Shown here one piece after another: positions 1-10,194 of a stretch of 64,000 nucleotides of DNA. The translations under genes were made by a program, and so were the position numbers. The stretch's first letter is position 1. Each line of letters starts with the position of its first letter. The DNA is from Erinaceus europaeus. Taxonomy: Eukaryota; Chordata; Mammalia; Eulipotyphla; Erinaceidae. Under the pieces are notes generated by a model, which worked only from the letters and a program-made list of their open reading frames with translations, did not search any database and was not told the DNA's origin. The stretch covers positions 101,358,999-101,422,998 of the forward strand of contig NC_080166.1 in the NCBI RefSeq assembly GCF_950295315.1. Direction: 5' to 3'.

Positions 1-410
1 ATTTATCCTTGACATTTATTTTGACATTAAAAATGGCCTCATATATAAGTGGAGAGAGAGAATCTTTAAACAGAGGCATTATACAATGAAAATGTTGTAA
101 TATAACTAGCATCCTTAAGACTTGTTCATGAATCATTCCATTTCCTATAGTATTTTCCCTACAATAACTCCAGTCCCTAATTGTAACACAAGAGGTAAAA
201 ATGATACACTGGTTTAATGCTATATAAATAGGAACATATTATTCTTTTGAAACCATTAGTATTCTTGTGAATAGCAACAGTTTATATTCCACTGATTTAT
301 ATTATTATATATTTTAAGTATGCATTAGTATATTTACTCATGGTTGTGTTGACATGATTTTAAGTTGTTTCTAATTTGGGGTTACTATGATAAGTGATAG
401 TATATGCAGT
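1..410. other. AT-rich DNA, nothing recognised
   Basis: No open frame of note, no recognisable repeat and no structured RNA. The composition is AT-rich, like the other single-copy-looking stretches of this window. Confidence 0.4.
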
Positions 411-560
411 GTTTTTTTTTGTTGTTGTTTATTTTTTGCCACCAGGGTTATTGCTGGGACTCAATATTTGCATGGCACTTCTAATTCTGATAGCCTTTAT
501 CAGTACTTGGTCCCCTATGTTCTTTATTTATGAGAGTCCAGCTTTGTCAAATGCCACATA
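411..560 (-). repeat. possible old SINE fragment
   Basis: A T-rich run is followed by GCCACCAGGGTTATTGCTGG, which resembles the minus-strand form of old SINEs elsewhere in the window (for example the GCCAGGGCTTCACTGAGCC stretch near 57.2 kb). It is diverged and lacks a clear end. The call rests on this short similarity only. Confidence 0.3.
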
Positions 561-571
561 AAGGTGAGGAT

Positions 572-894
572 TGTTGTTTTCGCCGGGGCTGGCTTCACGG
601 GCGGGTAACAGAGACAACCAGAGACACACGGCTGAGCTGAGAATGCAGTTTAATCTTTATTCACGAGCAGACAATGTGCTCCTCCATCTTTCTCCTCCGG
701 CGGCAGAGAGGGACTCCTAAACTAATCACCACACATATCTGTCCTGCATCCTTCTCCTCCAGCAGCTGTGGCAGGACTCAGAAAGTACATAGGATAGGGG
801 GCGGGGAGAAGGGAGTAGCATGAAAACTAGCAAGGGCTAAACCAAATTTCCTGGTGGGGGACAGTGAGACCAAACCAACGTGAAGCATACAACA
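572..894 (-). mobile_element. solo LTR of a class II-like ERV
   Basis: A 323-bp block begins TGTTGTTTTCGCC and ends ATACAACA, so it has TG...CA ends. It is flanked by a perfect 6-bp direct repeat GAGGAT (566-571 and 895-900), the duplication length typical of class II (betaretrovirus-like) integrases. On the minus strand an AATAAA signal (plus-strand TTTATT near 656) is followed by an R-U5 tail that closely matches the U5 of the ERV LTR at 37.3-37.8 kb (TTACCCGCCCGTGAAGCC core). No internal region is present, so it is a solo LTR made by recombination between two LTRs. It sits at the 3' end of the neighbouring L1 fragment. Confidence 0.77.
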
Positions 895-900
895 GAGGAT

Positions 901-1183
901 GATCAACCTCTGTCTCTTTTGCTATCTTTTGTTTATTTATTTATATTTTTATGTTTTGCATTCAACAGTAAATACAATAGTTTTACATGCCTAACATTTC
1001 CCAGTATTCCATATATCAGTACAACCCCCACTAGGTCCTCTTTCATCCTTCTTGGATCTGTATTCTCCCCACCCACCCACCCCAGAGTCTTTTACTTTGG
1101 TGTAATATGCCAATTCCAGTTCAGGTTCTACTTGTGTTTGCTTTTCTGATCTTGTTTGTTTTTCAACTTCCTCCTGAGAGTGA
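901..1183 (-). repeat. L1 3'-UTR fragment, interrupted by ERV
   Basis: This matches the reverse complement of the L1 3' UTR at 46.86-47.12 kb, including the G-rich tract (plus-strand C-rich form at 1067-1083) and the AGTCTTTTACTTTGGTGTAA segment. It is the 3' end of a minus-strand L1 whose ORF2 end resumes at 3429. The ERV at 1184-3428 separates the two halves. Confidence 0.75.
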
Positions 1184-1662
1184 TGTTGTTGTGCATGGGC
1201 TGCAGAGAAGAGAGAGAGGGGGCCCAGAGCAAAGAGGAAACACAAATCTTTATTTGCGCTGGCACCTCAGAGTTGGGTGCTAGAGAGGCAGGTTGAACTA
1301 CGTGGAGGTAGCAAAAATGGCCGCCTCACGCAGTAACCTTTCCTGCGTCTGAACACCGGAATGAAGAGCTGGCAAGAGAGCGAGGTGCGGAAGAAGAAGG
1401 GCTTTTATAGGAGTAGCTTTTGGGAGAATGGGAAGGGGGAGGAGTAACCATAGCACTCCAGGATAGGATAATAACTCTCATGAGAATGGGAGGGGGGAAG
1501 AGTAACCAAAGCACTCCAAATATCGCGGGGATATAGACAATGCCCTGAGGGCACAACATGGCTGAACAGGCACTCTGAGAATGTCCCAACTCTCTTGGGA
1601 ACCAGCAGTAGCCTGAGGGGACAACATGGCAGATGTGACTGCATCGGCACAATTTCCCAGCA
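1184..1662 (-). repeat. 3' LTR of the ERV
   Basis: A 479-bp LTR read on the minus strand. It begins TGCTGGGAAATT directly after a polypurine tract. It has a TATA box (plus strand GGGCTTTTATAGG, 1398-1410) and an AATAAA signal (plus strand TTTATT near 1249). U3 holds two imperfect duplications: GAGAATGGGA...AGCACTCCA (about 1425-1463 and 1483-1519) and a GCC(C)TGAGGG(G)-ACAACATGGC block (about 1542-1562 and 1611-1630). Duplicated U3 blocks of this kind usually act as enhancers in retroviral LTRs; that role is inferred here. Confidence 0.72.
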
Positions 1663-1683
1663 TCTCCCCCTTTCCTTTTATCT
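1663..1683 (-). other. ERV polypurine tract
   Basis: The plus strand is a pyrimidine run; the minus strand reads AAAGGAAAGGGGGAGA immediately before the LTR's TG. This is the expected site and sequence type for the plus-strand DNA primer of a retrovirus. The ERV at 37-40 kb has a very similar tract at the matching place. Confidence 0.7.
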
Positions 1684-2329
1684 AATGCCCAGGGCAACAG
1701 TGTGTAAAGTCTATGAACTACTCAGGGTCAGTCTATGAAAAACCAGCAATGTGAAGGGAAGGAAGCTGCTATAAAATTGTCTAAAGTGTCCAAAGGGTAT
1801 ACCAGCAAGTCTGACAGAAGTCTCAGTCCAAAGTAGGCAACTAGAGGGAGAAATGGCAGGGGATGAAATGCTGCATGAAGAAGGTCAGTGTCGGGAATTC
1901 CGCTTTTCTGTAGATTGTGAGCTGGAACCGCCAAAATGTGACAGGCAAAGAAGAAGCAGGAAAGGCAGACAGTAAAAAATTTCTGTCCTTGGAGTCTGTG
2001 AATCAGGTTCTTCAGATCATATCAGGTGACATCTAGGGTTTCAGGGGGGTGTGCCACTGTAGTTATGCCATCTAGTGGGTCATGTCAGGGTGTGCAGGGG
2101 TCCAGATGTTTTTTTCTGGGATTCCTGTGGAAGAAACACAAACAATCTGCTTCTCGTGGTTAGCAGGGCATCTGATTTGAATGCTTTATATAAAAAGAGG
2201 TTTGGTGCCTTAGACAACTGAGTATTGGGGGATGTATATTTCCTATTCATTTATTATTATATATTCATGGGGAAAAAGAACTTATCTTTTAACAAAGACT
2301 CTAAGGTGTAGGGAAGTGGGAACTATCTT
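1684..2329 (-). other. ERV internal non-coding DNA
   Basis: Lies between the polypurine tract and the nested SINE, inside the ERV. There is no convincing envelope frame; the longest minus-strand frame (1728-1934, 68 codons) has no motif I recognise. It probably represents decayed or replaced 3' internal sequence. Confidence 0.5.
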
Positions 2330-2618
2330 ATCTCCCCCCCTTTTTTTTTTGGTATCTTGCCTTTTGTTGCCCTAGTTGTTTTATTGTTGTAATTATATTG
2401 TTGTTACTGCTGATATTGTGGTTGTTGGATAGAACAGAGAGAAATGGAGAGAGGAGGGGAAGACAGGGGGAGAGAAAGATACCTGTAGACCTGCTTCACT
2501 GCCCGTGAAGTGATTCCCCTGCAGGTGAGGAGCCGGGGGCTCAAACTGGGATCCTCAAGCCAGTTCTTGCACTTAGCGCCACCTGCGCTAAACCCGCTGC
2601 ACCACTGCCTGATTCCTA
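2330..2618 (-). mobile_element. tRNA-derived SINE (type 1) nested in ERV
   Basis: Reverse-complement copy of the commonest SINE here: a T-rich tail first, then the CCTTTTGTTGCC and GTTGTTGGATAGAACAGAG segments, and the tRNA-like head at the right end (GCGCTAAACCCGCTGC). An 11-bp duplication GGAACTATCTT flanks it (2319-2329 and 2619-2629). It therefore landed after the ERV. Confidence 0.85.
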
Positions 2619-2629
2619 GGAACTATCTT

Positions 2630-2929
2630 TTAACATAAACTCTATGGCCATGCCAATAGCAACCTTGAGGGCACATGTGGCTCCCCACATGTCCCCCTGT
2701 CTGGAAAATGGTTATCTATTTGTCCTGGAAACCCCACGAAGCTTATGGCAAAGCGCAAATGATGGCGTATGAGCCACTCTGTATCTGTGAGAGAAAAGGG
2801 CAGAATAATTAAATCCAGTTATTTCCCTAAGACCTGCACAGACCTATTTCTCCCTTGGCGAACCATGAATGCTAAAGCACCAATCTCAGTGAGGAGTCTT
2901 GGAGCTCCTCCTACTGGCGTGTGAAGCCA
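2630..2929 (-). other. ERV internal DNA between pol and nested SINE
   Basis: Continues the ERV body. No coding motif was recognised and stop codons are frequent on both strands. It includes a stretch beginning CACATGTCCCCCTGTCTGG. Confidence 0.45.
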
Positions 2930-3424
2930 CTAAAGAACCCCATGGTCTTGCCACAATATCCCTACTACTATGGGGGTGGAGTTGAAGATTAGAAGGTTTA
3001 CCAGAGAGGAGGGGGATAATCCAACAAGGTGCATGTCCTGGAGGGCCTGGTTAACCCTTTCCAGTGCCGAGGAGGCCTCGGGAGTTAACTTACGTTTTGA
3101 GGACGGCTGTTTGTTTCCTTTCAACAGGTCAAACAGTGGTTGGAGGCAGCTTGTAGGCAGATAGAGATACTGCCTATGCCAATTTAAATTTCCTAGAAAA
3201 CTTTGTAAAGAAGCAAAAGTAAGGTTAGATGGAAAGGTGACATTAGGATTTAAGGGACAAATTTGCATTAAAGTAATCTCTGAACCTAAAAAAGATATTG
3301 GAGGAATTAGCTGTATCTTCTCAGGAGCCACATTAAGGCCGCTTTTCTTTAATGCAGGAATGAGAAAATCACGTAAGGCATAGAGATCTGTATCTGATTT
3401 TCCCCATATTAATACGCATTTCCT
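2930..3424 (-). pseudogene. pol: ERV pol fragment (reverse transcriptase palm/thumb to connection)
   Basis: A 133-codon minus-strand frame (2930-3331) plus its upstream continuation to about 3424. It has the class II retroviral layout just downstream of the catalytic centre: a segment ending LNVAPEKIQ, then a SFLGSEI box, a SFLGNLNWHR box, LFDLLKG and a TPEASSALE stretch. These match the thumb/connection region of betaretrovirus-like Pol from general family knowledge. The catalytic YMDD-type box is missing because the deletion joint lies just upstream. The frame ends at a stop before any RNase H or integrase. It is non-functional. Confidence 0.72.
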
Positions 3425-3428
3425 AGCA

Positions 3429-4105
3429 GAGTGAGATCATCCCATATTCAACCTTCTGTTTCTGACTTATTTTACTTAACATGATTTTTTCAAGCTCCAT
3501 CCAAGGTCAGCTGAAAACAGTGAAGTCACCATTTTTTATAGGTGAGTAATATTTATATCTCAGAACTTCCTCAGACACTCATCTGTTGTTGGACACCTGG
3601 GTTGCTTCCAGCTTTTGGCTATTACAAATTGTGCTCCCAAGAACATATGTGTACAGAGATCTTTTTGGATGGATGTGTTGGGTTCCTTAGGATATATCCC
3701 TAGGAGAGGAATTGCAGGATCATAGGGTAGGTCCATTTTCTAGCCTTCTGAGAGTTCTTCAGACTGTTCTCCAAAGAGGTTGCACCAACTGACATTCCCA
3801 CCAGCAGTGTAGGAGGGTTCCTTTGACCCCACAACCTCTTCAGCATTTGCTGTTGTTACCTTTTCTGATGTACAACATTCTCACAGGAGTGAAGTGGTAT
3901 CTCATTGTTGTCTTTATTTGCATTTCTCTGACTATAAAGAGACTTGGAGCTTTTTTTTCATGTGTTTCTCAGCGTTTTGAATCTCTTTTGTGGTTAATAT
4001 TCTGTCCATGTCCTCTCCCCATTTTTGGATGGGTTTATTTGTTGTCTTGTTGTTGAGATTTGTCTTTTGCTGTCTTGTTTGTGTCCATTCTTATCTCTAG
4101 TTCAA
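3429..4105 (-). pseudogene. L1 ORF2 C-terminal fragment (diverged)
   Basis: The other half of the L1 split by the ERV. The minus strand encodes the L1 ORF2 tail seen more cleanly at 46.3-46.86 kb: cysteine-rich CWRGCG-type block, LHCWWEC-like block, the DP-rich loop and the AKTWKQP-like region. It is several substitutions and indels away from open. The ATCATCCCATATTC stretch at 3436 joins up with the 3' UTR at 1183 once the ERV and one copy of its 6-bp duplication are removed. Confidence 0.75.
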
Positions 4106-5065
4106 CAAAAGGTATATATTTACCTTTTATATCACATTTTCTGTGACTTTGTTTCTAGATAATTTAATGCCATGAGGATGCTGTGTGATATTTGTTTGTT
4201 CTTCTTTGCAACCTTACTGATATAAGTCATTCTCAATAAGTGTCAAAGAAAGAAAGTGCTTTAGTAAACAGAGGGAAAGGATAACATAATATAGAAGAGA
4301 TCAGCCTTTATGGAAAATGCTTGCAATGCACTGAGTCAGCAAAAACACAGAAAATAACACTACTCATTCATTTGATGCATATTTGCAAATACATTACTCA
4401 TGCTGTTTTACTGAATGAATAAATGAGAATGAATGAGTTCATTCTTGAAGATTACATCTCCAAACTCCTTGCCAGAAATGTGAAATCTATATGATGCTGC
4501 AGTTTAGTAAACATGCAAATTGTATTTGATAACTTAGGTTTAAAACCACAATATATATAACCCACCTATTCCATATAGTCTCTACAATTAGTAGTGTGAA
4601 TGTTCTCTAAACAAAGATGATTTACATGTGAATCATGAATTACATTCATGATATGTGAACAGCCGTCTTCCTGGAAAACATAATCATTAGAAATACATTG
4701 TGTACTTGGTAAGATGTTTGTTCGATACATCATTCAAAAATGAAAACATTATTTGCATAGAATAGGTTATTTAGATAAATTATTGTCACATATTTACATG
4801 TGACCTAGTTGAGTGAGTTATTTTCCAAAAAAAAAAAGGTAGGAGAGTGATAAAAAAATGAGACCTAGGACTACAAAACCCCTATAATGCAATTTGTGTA
4901 TGTGCAGACACATGCATTTTGAAATCAAATAGCTAAAAAAAAAAAAGTTATATAGTTGTCCATTTGTACATTTTCATACCACTAATAATGTAACTTTGAA
5001 GTTAGTACAAAGATAAGCATTTACTCTTGAGTAAACCCTGCCTGTTGTAAAATGAAAGTGGGTGT
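4106..5065. other. AT-rich DNA, nothing recognised
   Basis: No coding frame, LTR, SINE head or L1 block was recognised. Short A-runs near 4838 and 4935 are unremarkable. Confidence 0.4.
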
Positions 5066-5330
5066 TGGGGCCCAGGAGGTAGCTCATCCAGTAGAGCACA
5101 TGTTACCATGTGCAAAGGACTCAGGTTCAAGACCCTGATAAGAGCACTGTTACAGCTAGTGCCCTCTCTCTCCTCTCTCTCTCTCTTTCTCTCTCTCTCT
5201 CTGTGTCTCTCTCTCTCTCTCACCTTTCCTCTATCAAACTATATGGCCACATTAATTCTGGTGGAGAAAGAGAGAAAGAAAGAAAGGAAGGAATAAAGAA
5301 ATGGAAAAGGAAGAGGGAGGGGTTTTGGTA
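5066..5330 (+). mobile_element. tRNA-derived SINE with CT-rich tail
   Basis: Starts GGGGCCCAGGAGGTAGCTCA, has a B-box-like GGTTCAAGACC segment, then a (CT)n run (about 5162-5222) and a purine-rich (GAAA) end. This is the organisation of several SINEs in the window: tRNA-like head, pyrimidine body, A-rich tail. Confidence 0.65.
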
Positions 5331-6074
5331 ACCCTTAATCCCTGATTGCTTATAGGTCAATTTATTTTTGTTTAGCTTCTCACTTGACACACTTTAGATG
5401 CTCATTGGATATTTTATGAAATACTGTTGATGACTATAATAAAAGATTAATTATAGCAAAGATAAGTATGTCTCTCCTAAAACTTTCCTGCACTTATTTT
5501 TTTTATTCTATACTAATCATACTCAGCAGCCACTCAGAGGCACATAATCACATACAAAATCACATACTGTGAACCATATGATTCCCATGCTCCCTGCATA
5601 CTCTATAGTCTTTCCCACTTTGCAAACCTAATCATTTAATCAGCGTGAGCTCCTTTTAAAATTACCTATTTACACCAGTGGCTACTGAACTACAAAGGGC
5701 ACTATTTGTTACGATGACCTTAAGTCCTCACTGACAAAGAAGGAAAATCAGTAAGATGACTGTAGTGGGAACTGATGAATAGCTTGTTCAGACACCCTGG
5801 GAATATCAACTTTGCAGTGTGCTTATTAGACAGACCCCCATGACACCAATAATTGCACTAATAATAGATTTAACCTATGTCAAGTTTTGTCTTCACAAAG
5901 TTGATATGAATATGTTACATAAAGGATGAGGAGCTTCACACTGGAGTAAAACAGCAGGCCTCAGTTGTAACTGTCTGCTGTTTTTCTCTTGTCATCTGTC
6001 TGGTGGAACTTTCTGTCCCAACACACACAGATATGCCAGATTTGAGAATTAAGTAAAGAAAAAAGTCAACTAGA
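5331..6074. other. AT-rich DNA, nothing recognised
   Basis: No gene, recognisable transposon or notable structure was seen on either strand. Confidence 0.4.
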
Positions 6075-6290
6075 TTTCTTTAGAAATTATTTGAGAAGAG
6101 GCAGAGAAGAGAACACCCTTTGGATCTGGCATATTCAATGGCAGGAATAAAATCTGGGGACTCACTTGTGCAAGACAGATGCTTTAATATTGAGCTACTT
6201 GCTGGCCAACAACTGAACTTATGATAAAATATATATTTGTATACTAACACATACACACACACACACACAGAGAGAGAGATTGATTTTTTT
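6075..6290 (-). repeat. diverged SINE with CA/GA tract
   Basis: The minus-strand form has a body resembling the older SINEs (purine-rich block near 6090, then a head ending TTGAGCTACTTGCTGGCC). It is followed by (AC)n and (AG)n runs at about 6249-6280. It is too decayed to assign to a subfamily. Confidence 0.45.
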
Positions 6291-6618
6291 CTCTACTGGT
6301 ACCAAGCATAAATAATTTAGTTTGGGAAAAGAATAGTCATTTGCAAATTGAATCATGCTGCAAGGATCTTGTGGATCCAAAGCAGTTGTAGGCTGATATA
6401 TGGTGGATCAGATAAACTCCACTTAAGTAGAAGTTAGGGTTGCTGTCCCAATATATGTGGCATATTCTACATAAACCCTCCCTCCTAGCTTTCACATAGC
6501 TTCCAGTACTCTTAGGCAACATAACTGGGGCTGCTGGCTTAGAAGAAATAACAGGAAAAGCTACATTATTTGAAAAGGAAATGATGGTTTCTGAACCCTG
6601 TCTATGTCATCAAAGTGG

Positions 6619-6621
<3 letters not shown>

Positions 6622-6669
<48 letters not shown>

Positions 6670-6672
6670 TGC
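6622..6672. repeat. (GT)n microsatellite
   Basis: About 24 near-perfect GT units ending GTATGTGTGTGCGC. Not associated with a visible transposon end. Confidence 0.95.
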
Positions 6673-6989
6673 GCATAAACAAAATTATAAATAATGAAGG
6701 GAAAATAATTCATAGATAGAAAGGAACATTTTAAAAACTGAAGTCATTATTTTCCATAATTCAAAACAATTACCACAAAAAAGTGTAAATCACATTACTA
6801 TTTATAGAAAATACTATGGTTCCTCGGCTGAAAAAAGTCTGACTTCATGCTAAATGAAAGTTGAAAAAAATGAAAGATTTGGCATAGGCAGATATATAAA
6901 TGAGATTAAAGAGATTAAATGACTAACAAAATACTATGTAGAACTAAGATTATTTGAATCTTATACCCTCCTTTTTTCCTCTTTTTTTT

Positions 6990-7140
6990 TTTTTTAGTGA
7001 GTCTGGTTAAGGGTTTGTCAATTTTGTTTATTTTTTCAAAGAACTAACATTTGGCTTCATTAATCTTTTGTATGTTTCTCTTATTTTAAAGTAGAATTAA
7101 TATCAAAACATTATATAAATAGATATTGAGTTGTATATTG
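6990..7140 (-). repeat. L1 ORF2 fragment
   Basis: GTGAGTCTGGTTAAGGGTTT and the following AACATTTGGCTTCATT block match the L1 ORF2 linker region at 22.55-22.65 kb (minus strand). It is a short diverged piece next to the SINE at 7160. Confidence 0.6.
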
Positions 7141-7159
7141 ATAAATACTGCATTTTACT

Positions 7160-7442
7160 TTTTAAATATTTTTTATATTTATTTATTCCCTTTTGTTGTC
7201 CTTGTTGTTTTATTGTTGTAGTTATTATGATGTTGTCATTGTTGGATAGGACAGAGAGAAATGGAGAGAGGAGGGGAAGACAGAGAGTGGGAGAGAAAGA
7301 TAGACACCTGCAGACCTGCTTCACCGCCTGTGAAGCAACTCCCCTGCAGGTGGGGAGCCAGGGGCTCGAAACGGGATCCTTATGCCAGTCCTTGCGCTTT
7401 GTGCCACATGCGCTTAACCTGCTGTGCTACTGCCTGACTCCC
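7160..7442 (-). mobile_element. tRNA-derived SINE (type 1)
   Basis: Reverse-complement copy: T-rich tail with CCCTTTTGTTGTCC, the GTTGTTGGATAGG(A)CAGAGAG segment, a CACCTGCAGACCTGCTTCAC block, and the tRNA-like head at the right end. Imperfect direct repeats around CATTTTA occur on both sides (near 7151 and 7445). Confidence 0.83.
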
Positions 7443-7569
7443 TACATTTTAGATTTTAAGATCATAATTTATACCTCTGATACACAAATGAGATTAGCAT
7501 TTCTTTTTTAAAATTTTTATTTGTGATTAATAGTGGGTTACAAGCTTGAATGATAACAGGGTCTAATTC

Positions 7570-7730
7570 TTTTTTTAAAAAAAGATTTTATTTATTTACT
7601 GATGAGAAAGATAGGAGAGAGAGAAAGAACCAGACATCACTTTGATACATGTGCTTCCAGGGATCGAATTCAAGACCTCATGCTTGAGAGTCCAATGCTT
7701 TATCCATTGCACCATCTCCCGGACCACACA
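7570..7730 (-). mobile_element. tRNA-derived SINE (type 3) with target duplication
   Basis: Reverse complement of the family whose head reads GTGGTCCGGGAGATGGTGCA and whose B-box region includes GAATTCGATCCC. The direct repeat ACAGGGTCTAATT lies on both sides (about 7557-7569 and 7730-7742), which fixes both ends and shows L1-driven insertion. Confidence 0.85.
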
Positions 7731-8054
7731 ACAGGGTCTAATTATACATGACACCCACCACCAAAGTGTTGTACTTTCACAATCCCACTTCCCAATGATA
7801 ACCACCATAATTCTCACAAAGTTTTAGAATCTCTTTGTTTGCTTCTGGTTTTATTTTATTCTAGTTCACATGTATCAGTTCTCTAGATTTCACATAAGAG
7901 TGAAAATATCCAGTAGTTGTCTCTCATCCCTTTACTTATATCATTATGTATAATAACCTCCAGTTCCATCAATTTTATTCCAAAGGACACAAAATTGCCT
8001 TTTTTTTTTTCAGTAGCAGAGTAATATTCCATGGAGTATATATCCCATAATTTC

Positions 8055-8289
8055 TTTTTTCTCTTTATTAGGGGGTGTTAATGGTTTACAGTCCATAGTA
8101 AAATAGAGTAGTTTGTACTTGCTTAACATTTCTCAGTTTTCCACATAACAATTCACCCCCTTCTAGGTCCTCCTCTGCAATAATGTTCCAAAACCTGAAC
8201 TCTCCTTCCCACCCCAGAGTCTTTTACTTTGGTGCAATACACAAAACCAGTCTAAATTATGCTTTGTGTTTTCTTTTTTTTTTTTTCAA
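8055..8289 (-). mobile_element. 5'-truncated L1 3'-UTR insertion
   Basis: The minus-strand 3' UTR tail resembles the 901-1183 fragment (CCCCAGAGTCTTTTACTTTG). It is flanked by the direct repeat TATCCCATAATTTC (8041-8054 and 8290-8303). The poly-A tail lies on the left, as expected for a minus-strand insertion. Confidence 0.8.
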
Positions 8290-8329
8290 CTATCCCATAA
8301 TTTCTCTAGTCAGTAATTTTTTCTTTTTT

Positions 8330-8550
8330 TTAATTTTTAAAAAGTTTTTTTATCTTTATTTATTGGATAAATACAGCCAGAAATTGTAAGAAGTGGGCAG
8401 ATAGAAAGGGAGAGAGAAGGAGAGACATCTGCAGCACTGCTTTACCATTCACAAAGTTTTCCCACTACAGGTGGGGACCAGGGGCTTGAACCTGGGTCTC
8501 TGCTCATTGTAACATGTGTACTAATCCAGGTGTGCCACCACCTGGTCCCT
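8330..8550 (-). mobile_element. tRNA-derived SINE (type 2)
   Basis: Reverse complement of the family with head GGGACCAGGTGGTGGCACAC and a CTGCAGGTG...AAGCTTTCC-type body. A short direct repeat CTAGTCA occurs on each side (near 8304 and 8548). The tail is T-rich on the left. Confidence 0.78.
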
Positions 8551-9099
8551 AGTCAATTATCTTCTGATATTTAAGCTGTGTCCATTCTTTGACTATTATG
8601 AGTAATGAACCTGGGAACTTGGAGCCTTAAGCATGAAATTCTTTTGTATAACCATTGTGCTGTGTCTCCATCGCATTTTGAATTAACTTTTGTATTTGCT
8701 TATCCTTTTGTATGAAACAAAGACTTTCATATATCCCATTCATTCCAGCAAGAATCAAAAGGAACAAATAATGATAGAGAAAAAATTCATCTAAATACCT
8801 TCATTCTTCTTCTTCTAGCATTTGCCAATACCTTCATTAATTAAGTGCATCTACATATTTATCTCTGTGTGTATGAATAGTATAATGACCACAAAATCCA
8901 GACAAATTAAAAAAAAGTATGATAAATAAGCCTTAATTAACTTAATGGTGAAAAGATGAACAACAATAATACTGGTTCTGCAAATATTCAAAGGAACCTA
9001 ATCACAAGAACTGCATGCATTTTTTCCTCATTATTGCTTTCTTTTTTCCTCCCTTCCTCCCTTTCTCCCTTTCTCCCTCCCTCTCTTGCTTCTTTTCTT
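8551..9099. other. AT-rich DNA with L1 remnant at its start, otherwise nothing
   Basis: The first 70 bases belong to the old L1. Beyond that I see no gene or repeat apart from a pyrimidine-rich run near 9030-9110. Confidence 0.4.
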
Positions 9100-9235
9100 C
9101 TTCCTTTCCTTAGAATCTTATGGCAAACATTTTTACATTCTTTTAGAGAGTGAGTAAGAAACAAAGAGAGAGGCACCACAGCACTATAACTTCCCTCAAT
9201 GCCGTGGTGGAACAAAGCCAGACTATATATCTTTT
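9100..9235 (-). repeat. diverged SINE
   Basis: Contains AGAGAGTGAGTAAG, then ACCACAGCACTATAACTTCC and a CAATGCCGTGGTGG block. These resemble the body of an old SINE family also seen near 9800 and 57.28 kb (CACCACAACACTGAAACTTCC). Confidence 0.5.
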
Positions 9236-9474
9236 GTTTTTCTGTTGGCCAATCAATAAAAATCCATTTCAGTAGTACTATGAAAAGGAGATTTATTAAA
9301 AATAGAAATCAATCATTGTACAATGTGAAAGGGGAGATGCAACATCCTAAATTACTCACCCAGCACTGTCCTTCTTCTGAGTTATTAAAGGTTACCATGT
9401 TTGTGGGTTTTAACTCTGGTTAATGGGAGGACTTGCCTCATGTAAATCATCTATTATTTCCCAGTTGGGTGGGT

Positions 9475-9632
9475 GTGGATGAAAGAGTTAGTCTCCAGAC
9501 CTGTGGACTGAAGGAAGTAGGGGACTACTTCAACTTTTTATTACTGTTACAGTGGGGATGGAAGAGTTAGTCTCCAGACCTGTGGACTGAAGGAAGTAGG
9601 GGCCTACTTCAAATTTGTATTACTGTTACAGT
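9475..9632. repeat. 79-bp tandem duplication, two copies
   Basis: AGAGTTAGTCTCCAGACCTG begins at 9484 and again at 9563, and the two units (roughly 9475-9553 and 9554-9632) are nearly identical. They include a GGACTGAAGGAAGTAGGGG block and a TATTACTGTTACAGTGG end. No recognised repeat underlies it. Confidence 0.9.
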
Positions 9633-9739
9633 GGAAATTCCATATGGTACTAGGACCTTGACACATATAGTACATATGGCAATGTAGATTCACTTATTAG
9701 GTGAGCTGGTTTCTCTGGGCCCCTGAATAGCTTTTTTAT

Positions 9740-9988
9740 TTCTTTTCTTTCTTCTTCTTTTTTTTTTTCTTTTGAGAGAGAGAGAGAGACAGAGAGAGAG
9801 ATATCAACCACAGCACCGAAATTTCCTTTTTTTTTTTTTTTAAGATTTTATTTATTTATGATAAAGACAGGAGGAGAGAGAAAGAACCACATATCACTCT
9901 GGCACATGTGCTGCCGGGGGCGAACTGAACTCGGGATCCCATGCTTGAGAGTTCAAAGCTTTATCACTGCACCACCTCCTGGACCACT
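9740..9988 (-). mobile_element. old SINE remnant with nested type 3 SINE
   Basis: 9740-9835 is a T-rich/(GA)n stretch ending ACCGAAATTTCC. At 9836-9988 a type 3 SINE is inserted (head at the right end, TGGTCCAGGAGGTGGTGCAG read on the minus strand). The bases around the insertion (ACCGAAATTTCC and ACTGAAGTTTCC) look like a decayed target duplication. Confidence 0.72.
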
Positions 9989-10194
9989 GAAGTTTCCTTT
10001 AATGCCATGCAGATTACTAGCAAGAATTGGGTTGTGAACACAATGTAATAGCAATCTATCCAAGTGAGTTATTGTGTCAGTCCTGATAGGAACATCTTCT
10101 AAGGGAAGGCAATAATAGAATGGATGCTGAAAGGTAACTCTAGTTTCTGATATTTGAATTAGACAATGACTAGAAATTTTGTTCTTTCTTTTTT

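Larger units (their letters stand above)
1184..3428 (-). mobile_element. class II-like endogenous retrovirus, 5'-LTR and gag/pol-deleted
   Basis: The element starts TGTTGTTGTGC and ends TTTCCTAGCA, so it has TG...CA ends. It is flanked by the 6-bp repeat GAGTGA (1178-1183 and 3429-3434). L1 sequence continues on both sides, so the boundaries can be read directly. On the minus strand the order is: an 11-12 bp stub of the 5' LTR, part of pol, a non-coding stretch with a nested SINE, a polypurine tract, and a 479-bp 3' LTR. Gag, protease, the first part of reverse transcriptase and most of the 5' LTR are absent. The remaining pol piece and the 6-bp duplication both point to a betaretrovirus-like lineage. 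It cannot encode viral proteins. Confidence 0.75.
7505..8620 (-). repeat. old L1 3' region carrying three nested insertions
   Basis: Diverged minus-strand L1 3' UTR and ORF2 end (for example the GAGTAATATTCCATGGAGTA and TTTGACTATTATGAGTAATG blocks). It is split by a SINE (7570-7730), a younger L1 3' end (8055-8289) and another SINE (8330-8550). Target duplications flank the first two insertions clearly, so this element is the oldest layer. Confidence 0.65.

Noticed and set aside
5002..5331. Frames rich in Arg/Glu or Ser/Leu near 5.1 kb
   Set aside because: They translate the (CT)n run of a SINE.
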